From an uncultured Coriobacteriaceae bacterium (GTDB taxonomy: Bacteria > Actinomycetota > Coriobacteriia > Coriobacteriales > Coriobacteriaceae), in contig CALUOB010000156.1 of NCBI GenBank assembly GCA_944322175.1, positions 1 to 36,566 on the forward strand: 36,566 nucleotides of DNA, written 5' to 3'. The notes under the pieces are model-generated. The model did no database searches and was not told where the DNA came from. It saw nothing but the letters and a program-made list of their open reading frames with translations. The position numbers were made by a program, and so were the translations under genes. Of this stretch, positions 22,435 to 31,452 are shown piece by piece. Within the stretch, counting starts at the first letter, position 1; each line of letters starts with the position of its first letter.

Positions 22435-23529
22435 TTAACGCACGGCCAGCCAAGCCTCCCAATCATCGCTGGCAAGCAGCGCGGTACGCGACGACACCGT
22501 CGTCGCGGGCTCGACGGGCGCTTCTCCGTCCTTGAACGCGAGGTAGGCCGCGTGCTTCTCGGCAGACCAAGCGCCGAGATCCATGCTTGCGGCCTCGCGC
22601 AGGCGCTCTGCGGTGCGCGACTGGCGCACGCGCTGGAAGTCGATGTTCATCACGACGATCGATGCGAGTACGCCCACGATGCCGAGAAGCTTGAACACGC
22701 CCGCCGGCTCGGCATACACGCCGATGCCCACGACAACCGTGGCCGCGGTCTCGACCGAGGCGATGACGGGGATCTTGGAGGCCTCGACGCCGGTCGAGAT
22801 GCCCCGGTTGTAGAGGATGTAGGCCGCTGACGTGGGCAGGGCGCCAAACGCCAGGGCCAGGCCTGCGAGCGTCGGGCCGAGGGCGGTGCGCACGTCGGCA
22901 AGCGGGAAGGCGAGCGCCGTCATGGCAACGCAGCCGAAGGCAAACTCGTAAAACGTCACGGTGAGCGGCTGGCAGGCGCGGTTTGCCGCCTTGCCGCAAA
23001 GCGCCAGCAAGGCGCCGAGGAATCCGGCGAACACGCCTATGGCCGCGCCGTAGACCGAGAAGCTCATGGACGAGAAGTCGCCGTTGGTCACCGCGAGCAC
23101 GCAGCCGCACACGTTGAGCGCAAGCGCTTCGAGCTTGGCGCGCGAGACCTTCTCGCTATAGAACAGGCGCCCCAAGACGCAGCCGAAGATGGGCGAGGTA
23201 TACAGGAGCACCGAAGCCGTAGACATGCCGACGGCGCGAATAGACTCGTAGTAGCACGTGTTGCTGAGCGAGAGGCAAAAGACGCCCATGATGGCGCAGA
23301 GCAGCGTCTGTTTGCGGTTAAGGCGCAGGTAAGCCATCGGATCGCCCTGTTCTTTGCGGCCAAGCGCCAACAGCACGGGCAGCATGACAAGCGCGCCGGC
23401 ACCCATGCGCAGAGCCGAGATGCTCGCCGAGCCCAGGCCCAACGCCGAGAGCGGGTTCACAAACAGGCCAATCGTGCCCCACATGAGTCCTGCCGCCAAA
23501 ACCATCATGTAGCCGTTTGCCGCCGCCAT
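22435..23529 (-). CDS. EamA/DMT-family transporter
   Basis: The 364-residue protein has ten predicted spans in two EamA repeats (first about residues 6-147, second 158-290), with GLMWGTIGLFV near the start and ALPTSAAYILYNRGISTGVEASKIPVIASVETAATVVVG in the second repeat. Family members move amino acids or other small metabolites, usually outward. A hydrophilic C-terminal tail of about 70 residues (RQSRTAERLREA ... DWEAWLAVR) is longer than usual. Export of lysine released by the deglycases would fit the neighbourhood, but this is inference. The start at 23529 follows AGAAAAGGAAG. The promoter resembles that of the PTS operon. Confidence 0.88.
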   Translation of the reverse strand: MAAANGYMMVLAAGLMWGTIGLFVNPLSALGLGSASISALRMGAGALVMLPVLLALGRKEQGDPMAYLRLNRKQTLLCAIMGVFCLSLSNTCYYESIRAVGMSTASVLLYTSPIFGCVLGRLFYSEKVSRAKLEALALNVCGCVLAVTNGDFSSMSFSVYGAAIGVFAGFLGALLALCGKAANRACQPLTVTFYEFAFGCVAMTALAFPLADVRTALGPTLAGLALAFGALPTSAAYILYNRGISTGVEASKIPVIASVETAATVVVGIGVYAEPAGVFKLLGIVGVLASIVVMNIDFQRVRQSRTAERLREAASMDLGAWSAEKHAAYLAFKDGEAPVEPATTVSSRTALLASDDWEAWLAVR

Positions 23530-23576
23530 GCGCTTCCTTTTCTCCGAACGACCTGCGCGTCTTCCTCGTATTGATC

Positions 23577-23604
23577 ATTATATACGTCTATAATCTTTTG
23601 CCAA
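23577..23604 (-). promoter_or_regulatory. EamA gene promoter with an 18-bp near-palindrome
   Basis: Minus-strand TTGGCA (23599-23604), 16-bp spacer, TATAAT (23577-23582). ATTATATACGTCTATAAT (23577-23594) is palindromic at 16 of 18 bases and resembles ATTATAGATGT at 15091 and 19955. The same spacer length occurs in all three. Confidence 0.65.
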
Positions 23605-23814
23605 GAAGGCGGTGTGGCATGATGCGGCGCGTGCTGACGCAATCACACAGGACGGGCGCAAGCTGGGCTTCTCTTCCCCAGCAAAGCAGGCAGATTCACC
23701 GGCACAAGTCACCGGCCGCTGCATCCGAACATGCGCAAGGCATCCTTAGTCGCAGCGCTGCGGGCGCGCCGCTTGGACGATAATGGCAGCATGTAACCTG
23801 CCTGGAGGAATCTT

Positions 23815-24471
23815 ATGACCGACCTCACACAAAACCTCGTCGTTCGCACTGCCACGCTGGCCGACGCGCCTGCGCTGCATGCCATTTACGCGCCGTATGT
23901 AGAAAACACGGCCATTACGTTTGAGTTTCACGCGCCTGCGCTCGAGGAGTTTACCGCCCGTATGGCACGGACGCTTGAGCGGTTCCCGTACCTCGTTGCG
24001 GAACTCGAGGGCGCCAAAGACGCCGGCAGTACTGAGGACGCCCGCCCGGCAAACCGCATCGTAGGGTTTGCGTACGTGAGCCCGTTCAAGGATCGACCTG
24101 CCTACAACTGGGCCGTCGAAACCTCAATTTATGTAGCGTCGGACTGCCGACGCGGCGGCGTAGGCCGCGCCATGCACGACGCCCTCGAAGCGTGTCTGCG
24201 CGCGCAGGGCATCCTCAACATGGAGGCCTGTATTGCCATGCCGCCGGACGATGAGGATGAACCGCATCTGACCTGCGACAGCGCGAAGTTTCACGCGCGC
24301 CTGGGCTACCGGCTCGTAGGGCGCTTTGAAGCATGCGGCAAGAAGTTTAACCGCTGGTACGACATGATCTGGATGGAAAAGCACCTCGGCCCTCACACGC
24401 CAGACGCCCCCGATCCGCTCCTCTTCCCCGCCGTTGCCGACGAGCTGCACGCCCAAGGTGTCATAGCGTAG
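23815..24471 (+). CDS. GNAT N-acetyltransferase, phosphinothricin-acetyltransferase-like
   Basis: The 218-residue protein matches the Pat/YwnH group: VVRTATLADAPALHAIYAPYVENTAITFEF, WAVETSIYVASDCRRGGVGRAMHDAL (acetyl-CoA pyrophosphate loop RRGGVGRA at 112-119) and FHARLGYRLVGRFEACGKKFNRWYDMIWMEKHL. It transfers acetyl from acetyl-CoA to an amine, perhaps an amino acid analogue or toxic metabolite. A short acidic insert near 67-80 and a C-terminal extension (about 192-218) are beyond the family core. GGAGGAA precedes the start at 23815, and a GATAAT -10-like box lies near 23780. The 285-bp gap upstream has no other feature. Confidence 0.85.
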   Translation: MTDLTQNLVVRTATLADAPALHAIYAPYVENTAITFEFHAPALEEFTARMARTLERFPYLVAELEGAKDAGSTEDARPANRIVGFAYVSPFKDRPAYNWAVETSIYVASDCRRGGVGRAMHDALEACLRAQGILNMEACIAMPPDDEDEPHLTCDSAKFHARLGYRLVGRFEACGKKFNRWYDMIWMEKHLGPHTPDAPDPLLFPAVADELHAQGVIA

Positions 24472-24512
24472 CCGAACAGCGCGAGCCCGAAACGACGTTC
24501 AGGTCCCCAAAC

Positions 24513-24663
24513 TGCTCAAAAAAGCAAATAATAGGTCGTTTCGAGGCGGCCAAAGCGGGATGATCGCATATTGCTATATACGCATCCTGCGCTAACGCGC
24601 ATGCATACATACGAGCAAAGACACGGACGTCCTCAAAAGACCTATTATCTGATTTTTTGAGCA
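24513..24663. repeat. 151-bp element with 33-34-bp inverted ends between convergent genes
   Basis: The left arm (24513-24546) starts TGCTCAAAAAAGC and contains AATAATAGGTC; the right arm (24631-24663) is its complement at about 30 of 34 positions. The centre holds a weaker palindrome around 24560-24587 (GATG ... CATC). T6 runs in both arms suit bidirectional termination for the GNAT gene and mfd. Ends of this length suggest a miniature inverted-repeat element. The rest of 24472-24789 holds nothing else. Confidence 0.75.
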
Positions 24664-24789
24664 CTTCGCCGGAAAACGCTGCGGAGGCGCGCCGCGCCCG
24701 ATCCGGCGCGGCGCGCGGCGTGCGGACGAGACACGGCGAGGCCCGAGGCGCCGCCAGGGGCAGCTGCAGCGTCGGCCCGCACCGCAGCG

Positions 24790-27700
24790 TCAATCCCCCG
24801 AATCTCCGAGAGCCTCGAGAATGCGCAGCGTCACCGGGAGGAGCTCCTCAGGACCCATCTTGTAGGGGAACGTGAACTTGCGGGTCTTGGGATAGTTGAG
24901 CGCACCGTACTTCTGGCGGAGGGCAAACGCCACCTTCTTGGGCACGTCGACGCCCTGGTACACCACGCGCCCCTGCGTAAGCGACACCGACTCCATGCCC
25001 AGGCGCTCGCCGCGAATGCGGATGCGCGCGCGGTCGAAGAGGTTGCGCCCGGCGAGCGGTAGCTTGCCGTAGCTGTCCTCGCACTCCTGCTGAAGCTCGT
25101 CGATCGTCTCGAGCTCCGTGGCCCCGGCAAGGCGTCGGTACACGAGCACGCGCTTGTCGACATCGGGCAGGTACTCGTCGTCGAGGTAGAAGTCGGCAGG
25201 CAGGTTGATGGTAACCTCGGCCTGCTCGAGCGCCGCGTCCTCGTCGCCGCGCGCCTCGGCAACAGCCTGGCCGAGCATCTGCGTAAACAGGTCAAAGCCC
25301 ACGCTCGAGAGGTTGCCGTGCTGCTCGGCGCCCACGAGCGAACCCGCGCCACGGATCTCGAGGTCGCGCATGGCAATGCGCATGCCGCTGCCCAGCTCCT
25401 GCAGCTCCGAAAGCGCGGTCAGGCGCTCGGTGGCCTCCTCGGTGAGCGGAATCTCGCCGGGGAACATAAAGTAGGCGTACGCCTGCGTGGCGCTGCGGCC
25501 CACGCGCCCCTTGAGCTGGTAGAGCTGCGCCAGACCGAGGCGCTGCGAGTCCTCGATGATGAGCGTGTTGGTGTGCGGGTTGTCGATGCCGCTTTCGATG
25601 ATCGTGGTTGCCACGAGCACGTCGATGCGCCCAGTTGCGAACTCGATCATCACGTCCTCGATCTCGCGCGCGGTCATCTTGCCGTGCGCCACGCCCACGC
25701 GCGCCTCGGGCACCGCCTCGTGCACGCGGTCAAGCGCGTCGTCGATGGTCTTCACGCGGTTGGAAACGTAGTACACCTGGCCGCCGCGCTGGATCTCGAG
25801 CCTGATCGCGGCGCTCACCACGTCGGGGTCGTACTCGCCCACGTGCACCTCGACCGGGCGGCGCCCGGTGGGCGGCGTGGTGATGAGGCTCATCTCGCGC
25901 ACGCCCGACAGCGCCATCTGCATGGTACGCGGAATGGGCGTCGCCGAAAGCGTGAGAACGTCGATCTGCTCGCGCAGGTTCTTGAGCTGCTCCTTATGCT
26001 GCACACCGAAGCGCTGCTCCTCGTCGATGATCACCAGGCCGAGGTTGGCGGGGTTCACGTCAGCAGAGAGCAGCCGGTGCGTGCCCACGAGCACCTTGAC
26101 CTCGCCCTCGGCAAACTTGGCGAGCGCTCGGCGCTGCTGGGCGGGCGTGCGGAAGCGGCTGAGAACCTCGACCTCCACGTCAAACGGCGCGAACCGCTCG
26201 AAGAAGGTCTCGTAATGCTGCTGGGCCAAAATCGTCGTGGGGCACAGCACCATGACCTGGCGGCCGTCGGTCACGCATTTGAACGCCGCGCGCAGCGCCA
26301 CCTCGGTCTTGCCAAAGCCCACGTCGCCGCAGAGCAGGCGATCCATGGGCTTGGCCGACTCCATATCGGCCTTGATGTCGGCAATGGCCGCGAGCTGGTC
26401 GTGCGTGGGCTCGTAGGGGAAGCTCTCCTCCATCTCGAGCTGGGCGGGCGTGTCGGGACCGCAGGCGTAGCCCACCACCGACGAGCGGCGCGTGTAGAGG
26501 TCTACCAGGTCAAACGCGAGCTTCTTGGCGCTCTTGCGCGCACGCGTGGTGGCGCGGCTCCAGTCGGCGGTGTTGAGGCGCGTGAGGCGCGGGTTGCTGC
26601 CGTCGGGACCCACGTAGCGCGTGATGCGGTCCACCTGCTCGAGCGGCACGTAGAGCTTGTCGCCGCCGGCGTACTCGAGCAAAAAGTAGTCGCGCTCCTT
26701 GCCGCCCACCTCTTGGCGCACGATATCGGCAAACAGCGCGATGCCGTGGGTCGCGTGCACCACGTAGTCGCCTGGCTTGAAGGGGAAGGTGATCTCGGTC
26801 ACGTCGACCTTGCGGCGCACGCGGTGCCGGCGGGCGTCGAGGCGCGCGTTGAGGTCGTTGACCGAGAAGATCGCGAGGCGAGCCGCGGGCACCACGATGC
26901 CGGCGGGAATCGGCGCGTCGACAAAGGTAACGCGGCCCGTAGGCAGGCGCGGCGCGCTGGCAGCGGCGCCCTTCTCGTCCAAGGGGTCGGCGTTGAGCGG
27001 ATCGCCCGCGAGCGAGGCGTCAAACGGGATGCCCTCGTCGCCGAAGGTGAGCTCCATCGAATCGCGCGCGCCGCGGTCGGGCATGGCAAAGAGCACGGCG
27101 TAGCGGTTGTTGACGACCGTCTGCACGCGCTCGATAAAGCGGTTGTCCGACCCGGCAAGCGCGGGCTGCTCGACCTTGAGCTCGGCGGTCACCGCACCGC
27201 CCGCCCGGATGATGCTCACGTAGTTCAGGCGCTGCTGGCGGCCAAAGTCGAGCTCCTGCGGACGCACGTACAGGCCGTCCAGGCGAGAAATGCCCGCCTC
27301 GACTGCGCGGGCGTCGATCTGCTCGTACGCGCGCGAGCAGTCGTCGAACAGCGAGCGCGGCTCGGCGAGCACCACGAGCGCGTCTTTGTGCAGGTGCGCG
27401 AGCGGCGTGGCGGTGGCGCCGTAGAGAACCGGCAGCCAGCGGTCGAGCTCGGGGGTGGCCACGTGCGCGTTTGCCAGCTCGAGAAGCGCAGCGAGCTCGG
27501 TATCCTCCTGAGCAGGCTGATAAATGGCGAGGCGCAGGTTGTGCAGGGTCTTGTCGGTCAGCGCCAGCTCGCGGCAGGGCGAGATGCGCACGCTGTCGGC
27601 GTCGCCGATGGTCTGGCCCGTTGACGACACCATATGGCGGATGCGGTCGATCTCGTCGCCAAAGAACTCAAGACGCACGGGAGCCTTGCTCTGCGCCGGG

Positions 27701-28251
27701 AAGATGTCGACGGAGTCGCCGTGCACGCGGAAGAGGCCGGCGCGGTCCGCGGCGTCGGACGCCGTGTAGCCCATGGCCACGAGGCGGCGCGGCACGTCGT
27801 CAAAGGGGACCTCCTCGCCCACCGCAAAGCGCTGGGAGGAGAAGTAGTTCTCGCCCGCGGGCGGCACGCAGCGCAGCAGTGCGCGGGCCGAGGCGACCAT
27901 GATGCAGGCGTCGCCGCGGTGCATGCGCTCGAGCGCCTCGCAGCGGCTGGCGATAACCGCGGCCTCGGGCTCGGTATCCTTCCAGGGGTAGTCGCGACGC
28001 TCTGGGTAGCGCGCCACGTGCTCGAGCCCCACGTAAGCGGCGAGCGACCGGGCGGCGCGCTCGGCAGCCTCCTCGCCCGAGACGATGTAGACCGTCGGCC
28101 GTGGGTCGCGCGCGAACTGCGCCGCGGCGAGCAGCGTGCGCGCCGACTGCGCCACGGCGAGCGTCACGTCGTCGCCACGGCCGAGCGCCGACTCCACCGT
28201 GCGCAGGGCATCGACCTTGTAGAGCTGTGCGGCAATGCGATGAATGAGCAT
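24790..28251 (-). CDS. mfd: Transcription-repair coupling factor Mfd
   Basis: The 1153-residue translocase removes RNA polymerase stalled at DNA damage and recruits UvrA. Parts in order: UvrB-homology region (about 20-330), RNA-polymerase-interacting domain (about 490-550, FKPGDYVVHATHGIALF ... EYAGGDKLYVPLEQVDRITRY), RecG-like helicase lobes with Walker A GDVGFGKT (642-649) and DEEQRFG (743-749), the TRG-type region ATGRIDVLVATTIIESGIDNPHTNTLII and QLKGRVGRS, and a C-terminal UvrA-mimic domain. Length is normal. Start 28251 (MLIHRIAAQL) is chosen for its match to Mfd N-termini, though the ribosome site (ACAGG) is weak; the frame is open for 132 more codons upstream, so a slightly earlier start is possible. 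Confidence 0.95.
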   Translation of the reverse strand: MLIHRIAAQLYKVDALRTVESALGRGDDVTLAVAQSARTLLAAAQFARDPRPTVYIVSGEEAAERAARSLAAYVGLEHVARYPERRDYPWKDTEPEAAVIASRCEALERMHRGDACIMVASARALLRCVPPAGENYFSSQRFAVGEEVPFDDVPRRLVAMGYTASDAADRAGLFRVHGDSVDIFPAQSKAPVRLEFFGDEIDRIRHMVSSTGQTIGDADSVRISPCRELALTDKTLHNLRLAIYQPAQEDTELAALLELANAHVATPELDRWLPVLYGATATPLAHLHKDALVVLAEPRSLFDDCSRAYEQIDARAVEAGISRLDGLYVRPQELDFGRQQRLNYVSIIRAGGAVTAELKVEQPALAGSDNRFIERVQTVVNNRYAVLFAMPDRGARDSMELTFGDEGIPFDASLAGDPLNADPLDEKGAAASAPRLPTGRVTFVDAPIPAGIVVPAARLAIFSVNDLNARLDARRHRVRRKVDVTEITFPFKPGDYVVHATHGIALFADIVRQEVGGKERDYFLLEYAGGDKLYVPLEQVDRITRYVGPDGSNPRLTRLNTADWSRATTRARKSAKKLAFDLVDLYTRRSSVVGYACGPDTPAQLEMEESFPYEPTHDQLAAIADIKADMESAKPMDRLLCGDVGFGKTEVALRAAFKCVTDGRQVMVLCPTTILAQQHYETFFERFAPFDVEVEVLSRFRTPAQQRRALAKFAEGEVKVLVGTHRLLSADVNPANLGLVIIDEEQRFGVQHKEQLKNLREQIDVLTLSATPIPRTMQMALSGVREMSLITTPPTGRRPVEVHVGEYDPDVVSAAIRLEIQRGGQVYYVSNRVKTIDDALDRVHEAVPEARVGVAHGKMTAREIEDVMIEFATGRIDVLVATTIIESGIDNPHTNTLIIEDSQRLGLAQLYQLKGRVGRSATQAYAYFMFPGEIPLTEEATERLTALSELQELGSGMRIAMRDLEIRGAGSLVGAEQHGNLSSVGFDLFTQMLGQAVAEARGDEDAALEQAEVTINLPADFYLDDEYLPDVDKRVLVYRRLAGATELETIDELQQECEDSYGKLPLAGRNLFDRARIRIRGERLGMESVSLTQGRVVYQGVDVPKKVAFALRQKYGALNYPKTRKFTFPYKMGPEELLPVTLRILEALGDSGD

Positions 28252-28308
28252 GGGAACCTGTTCTTGAGCAGCCGGCTCGCGTAGCCGGGCCTTTGTTTGT
28301 GCTGCTTC

Positions 28309-28330
28309 AGTATAGTTGTCCGCGCGGACA
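28309..28330 (-). promoter_or_regulatory. mfd -10 box beside a TGTCCGCGCGGACA palindrome
   Basis: Minus-strand TATACT (28309-28314) lies next to a perfect 14-bp palindrome (28317-28330), which would sit between -10 and -35 and so could bind a repressor. It does not match the LexA or DinR boxes known to me. Confidence 0.4.
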
Positions 28331-28439
28331 CGCGCGCAAGTCCCTACATTCTCTTCAGCTCGCCAGCGTCGGCTGCCCAGGCGATAACCACCGCCGTCGG
28401 AGTACGCCGCGGGGCGCAAGGGCCTCAAAAAGAAGAAGC

Positions 28440-28516
28440 GGACCCAAACGGACACCTGTGCTAAAGGTACGGACCCAAACGGACGTTTTGCCCGTACAGA
28501 ATGTCCGTTTGGGTCC
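28440..28516. repeat. Three copies of GGACCCAAACGGAC, two direct and one inverted
   Basis: Exact 14-mers lie at 28440-28453 and 28471-28484 (31 bp apart), with an exact inverted copy at 28503-28516. The last two form a perfect 14-bp stem with an 18-nt loop. The element fills part of the 444-bp gap upstream of mfd, which has no gene. Confidence 0.8.
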
Positions 28517-28584
28517 TTATCAAGAGCGCTCAGCCAAGAGCAATCAGTTGAGAACCGCAGGCCCGGCGCCTGCCAGCAACAGCA

Positions 28585-28618
28585 AAGCGCCCGCTGCCGC
28601 AAGAGGCAACGGGCGCTT
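28585..28618 (-). terminator. Hairpin after the 4-TM protein gene
   Basis: AAGCGCCCG (28585-28593) pairs with CGGGCGCTT (28610-28618), with an inner TGCC/GGCA pair. It is about 80 bases past the stop at 28696 and lacks a long T-run. Confidence 0.6.
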
Positions 28619-28695
28619 GGAAAGGGGTGGCCTGTGATCATCTTCAAGCCGGCGATAAGAACGCGCAGCCTGCTGCAGGCGCGCTCAGAGGGCGT

Positions 28696-29304
28696 CTAGA
28701 TCCCAACGCGCCACGCCGCGAAGGCGCAGAGAGCCGAAAGCAAAAACACCGCGAGCGCACCCGAAATATCGAAGAGCACGCCGCCGACCTTGCGCTCGCG
28801 CGCCCAACCTGCCATGGCGCCGTTGGGGGCCTTGCGCCACACGCGCCACACAAGCAGCAGGCAGCCAATAATGCCCACCATGTTGCGCAGGCAGATCTCG
28901 GCGCAGAGAAGCCCCACCAGGTTGCCAAGCGCGTAGCCGTCCTCGCCAGCAGCGTGGTGTTTGTACACAAACCGCAGGATCCACGCCACAAAGGGCTGAA
29001 CCATGGCCATGAGGAAGCTCACGGCAAAGACGGCGTCCTCTTGCATGACGGTCTGAATGTCGCCTCCCATGAGGCCGTTAAAGCCCAGAAGCGCAAACGG
29101 GATAAGCACAAGAACGACCTGGACCGTGGTGAACATGCGCTTGGTTAGGCGCTCGGACTTGGTGCCCATGCGGCGCTCCTGGTCGGCAGCGCTGCGCTTA
29201 GCCGCGCGCTCCTCGGCGCGCTGAGCAGCGAGGGCCCTCTCCTCAGGCGTAACCTCGCGGCGAGCGGCGGCCTTTTGCGCGGGCGTCATCTTCTTCTTGC
29301 TCAT
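28696..29304 (-). CDS. Unrecognised four-span membrane protein with basic N-terminus
   Basis: The 202-residue product has a highly charged, Ala/Arg/Lys-rich N-terminal 50 residues (KKKMTPAQKAAARREVTPEERALAAQRA), likely helical, then four hydrophobic segments: VQVVLVLIPFALLGFNGLM, FAVSFLMAMVQPFVAWILRF, LGNLVGLLCAEICLRNMVGIIGCLLLVW and FDISGALAVFLLSALCAFAAW. No family was recognised. The start at 29304 follows GAGGGGA. Its promoter has TTGTTCGTACAT, close to the operators of the alpha-glucoside locus that lies just upstream on the same strand, which suggests co-regulation with malP-malA. Direct transport looks unlikely with so few spans; a regulatory or membrane-organising role would be a guess. 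Confidence 0.75.
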   Translation of the reverse strand: MSKKKMTPAQKAAARREVTPEERALAAQRAEERAAKRSAADQERRMGTKSERLTKRMFTTVQVVLVLIPFALLGFNGLMGGDIQTVMQEDAVFAVSFLMAMVQPFVAWILRFVYKHHAAGEDGYALGNLVGLLCAEICLRNMVGIIGCLLLVWRVWRKAPNGAMAGWARERKVGGVLFDISGALAVFLLSALCAFAAWRVGI

Positions 29305-29348
29305 GGCATCCCCTCAACAGGTTCGGGCAAACAGATCAGGGCGGCGGC

Positions 29349-29408
29349 GTGGGAGCAGCAGAACCTCCCACTTGTTCGTACATGTTCAGTATACCTTGCT
29401 CGAACAGG
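29349..29408 (-). promoter_or_regulatory. Promoter and operator of the four-span protein gene
   Basis: Minus-strand TATACT (29388-29393) with TTGTTCGTACAT (29372-29383) over the expected start, and CGAACAGG (29402-29409), a half-site, upstream. Downstream a perfect 7-bp stem GTGGGAG / CTCCCAC (29349-29371) can form in the leader. Confidence 0.55.
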
Positions 29409-29541
29409 TTGGCGCGCGACAATCTCCGAACGGTCGGATTTTACGCCGGAAAGGCAGTGTGCGCGCGCCTTGCGCCCCTCGCCTGAGCGTTCAGTCACGA
29501 AACGCCCAACCTCCCGCGCGCCAGCCAGCAAACAAAACCCC

Positions 29542-29662
29542 GATGATTGCGTTTTGCGCGGGCATCGCAAGGGTACCGCACTCGAGCTGATGACGTTTCC
29601 GCAGGCAATGCATGCGTATCTTCCTCTGCTACGCAAAGCGTCTACCCTAAAACGCAATCATC
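29542..29662. repeat. Inverted repeat GATGATTGCGTTTT with degenerate inner copies
   Basis: GATGATTGCGTTTT (29542-29555) has an exact inverted copy at 29649-29662. Weaker relatives lie between: GATGACGTTTCCGC (from 29589) and inverted TACGCAAAGCGTCT (around 29630). A related GATTGCGTTTTACGC occurs near 33368. It lies in the gap between malA and the four-span gene, which holds no gene. Confidence 0.55.
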
Positions 29663-29684
29663 TGCCTTTTGTTGCGCGCCAACT

Positions 29685-29718
29685 AAAAAAGGGCTGCGGC
29701 CCGTGAGGGTCGCAGCCC
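29685..29718 (-). terminator. malA terminator
   Basis: On the minus strand GGGCTGCG ... CGCAGCCC forms a stem followed directly by TTTTTT, 80 bases past the malA stop. Confidence 0.9.
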
Positions 29719-29796
29719 CAAAGCGCCGGTCAGCGGGTAGGGATTTCCACGTCAGCGAGCCCGTGGCAACCGGCGCTTTCTCGTACGCGATAACGC

Positions 29797-31146
<1,350 letters not shown>

Positions 31147-31349
31147 TCAGTCCTCCTTGTTCCTGGTCGCAAAGTTCAAGAGAAGCGCGCCGCTGCGACC
31201 GGTAACAGCGCACCTGCACTCCGAGAGGAGGCGATCCGCCCCCGGAGGTAGTGCCAAACGGCTGGCGAGAAGCTCGCCGGGCGGGCCCAAAGGCCCGGGT
31301 AACACGAAGACGAGAAACTCGTCCGGCGCCAGCGCAGGGGCTGGCAAGA

Positions 31350-31437
31350 GGCTCGGCGCGCCGCCTGTGCTTTGGTTGCGGCAGGCAGATCGCATAAGGA
31401 GGCGCCGTATGCGAGCACGCTGACGGCGCGCCGAGCC
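31350..31437. repeat. Nested stem structure between malP and malA
   Basis: GGCTCGGCGCGCCG (31350-31363) pairs exactly with 31424-31437. Inside, CGCATA / TATGCG (31391-31396 and 31408-31413) form a second stem. Two further stems (GGCGAG / CTCGCC near 31265-31279 and GGGCC / GGCCC after it) lie closer to malA. The 312-bp gap holds no gene. It may tune the ratio of the two products. Confidence 0.6.
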
Positions 31438-31452
31438 GGAAGGGGGCGAAGC

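Noticed and set aside
25318-27624. 768-codon open frame antisense to mfd
   Set aside because: It is a composition shadow: high GC leaves the opposite strand open. The product is rich in Ala, His, Val and Arg with no family features, while mfd on the minus strand has all its motifs.
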